Below, one piece after another: positions 63,501 through 64,000 of a DNA stretch of 64,000 nucleotides. Source of the DNA: Acanthosepion esculentum (Eukaryota > Mollusca > Cephalopoda > Sepiida > Sepiidae); the NCBI GenBank assembly GCA_964036315.1, contig CAXIWW010000817.1, positions 3,507,501 through 3,571,500 on the forward strand. The letters run 5' to 3'. The position numbers and the translations under genes are program-made. Numbering within the stretch: position 1 is the stretch's first letter; every line of letters begins with the position of its first letter. The notes under the pieces were generated by a model. That model did no database searches. It was not told the DNA's origin and was given only the letters and a program-made list of their open reading frames with translations.

Positions 63501-64000
63501 GGGGGGTCGCTATTTGCTGATAGCTGGGACCCTTTGTGATCAGAAGCCTTTCTGTCAGATGTAGTTTATAGTAATACCAAGGACTAGTTGGCAATGTGGT
63601 GCTGTTGGCACTTTTGCTATCAGCTGTTGGCACTTTTGCTATCAGCTGTGGTGCTGTTGGCACTTTTAATATCAACTGGTGTTGCTCGCAAGTTTTTATA
63701 TAAACATGTATTTTTATACTTTCATAGTGTTTTTTTTAGTGGGGGGTCGCTATTTGCTGATAGCTGGGACCCTTTGTGATCAGAAGCCTTGCTGTCAGAT
63801 GTAGTTTATAGTCATACCTAGGAATAGTTGGCACTGTGGTTCTGTTGGCACTTTTGCTATCAGCTTTTGGCACTTTTGGTATCAGCTGTTGGCACTTTTG
63901 CTATCAGCTGTTGGCACTTTTGCTATCAGCTGTTGGCCCTTTTGGTATCAGCTGTTGGCACTTTTGCTATCAGCTGTTGGCACTTTTGCTATCAGCTGTT
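60498..64000 (-). repeat. Satellite family E, reverse block, continuing beyond the window
   Basis: The same cassette on the opposite strand. Ten cores are recognised by the ctaggactagttggc landmark near 60,576, 61,186, 61,446, 61,745, 62,045, 62,372, 62,838, 63,186, 63,576 and 63,816. A run of about 20 minisatellite units lies at 60,600-61,040. The array runs off the right edge. Plus-strand open frames here (up to 172 codons at 60,587-61,105) are repeat translations. Confidence 0.94.

Noticed and set aside
1..64000. Tandem rRNA, tRNA, histone or other multicopy gene cluster
   Set aside because: I found no rRNA core motifs, tRNA cloverleaf or recognisable A/B box pair in any of the five monomers.
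1..64000. Telomeric repeat or known centromere satellite
   Set aside because: No telomere-type hexamer or heptamer arrays are seen, and none of the monomer lengths and sequences matches a centromere satellite I recognise. A centromeric role for D is only a possibility.

Overview
The window is wall-to-wall satellite and minisatellite DNA with no supportable protein-coding or RNA gene. Five unrelated tandem-repeat families, called A to E here because I do not recognise any of them, account for essentially every base. Nested higher-order repeats, abrupt junctions between families and internal strand switches point to constitutive heterochromatin (pericentromeric, subtelomeric, or a repeat-rich sex or B chromosome) of a eukaryote. 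The sequence does not let me name the organism or even the kingdom, and nothing looks prokaryotic or viral.

Layout: A1 1-9,568 | B1 9,570-13,725 (strand flip near 13,018) | C1 13,726-15,256 | D 15,257-29,499 | C2 29,500-30,468 | B2 30,469-35,591 | A2 35,592-50,009 | B3 50,009-52,730 (strand flip near 52,643) | E 52,733-64,000 (strand flips near 52,833 and 60,498). A is a C-rich, T-poor minisatellite with 31-bp and about 43-bp units. B is a 60-bp satellite in loose higher-order repeats of 10-11 monomers. C is a satellite of about 393 bp. D is a 73-bp satellite organised as a 219-bp trimer. E is a cassette satellite: a conserved core of about 191 bp separated by variable runs of a 22-bp minisatellite.

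The family order A-B-C-D-C-B-A is mirror-symmetric, but the repeated blocks lie mainly in the same orientation, so it is not a simple inverted palindrome. It looks more like nested insertion or serial amplification. The best evidence is at A2: the B monomer type and higher-order phase that end at 35,591 resume at 50,009, as if 14.4 kb of A had been placed inside one B array.

Recent segmental duplications sit on top of the basic tandem structure: a 993-bp tandem copy with no difference found near the start, a pair with offset 1,529-1,573 bp at 4.9-8.0 kb, offsets of 1.30-1.67 kb and about 1.35 kb in A2, offsets of 1,750 bp and 1.35-1.5 kb in D, 1.65-1.71 kb in B2 and 1.6 kb in E. Long open frames in A (up to 788 codons), B (up to 279) and E (up to 230) arise because the repeat consensus lacks stop codons in those frames. 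I annotate none of them as genes. Assembly error cannot be excluded at the duplications and flips without long-read data.
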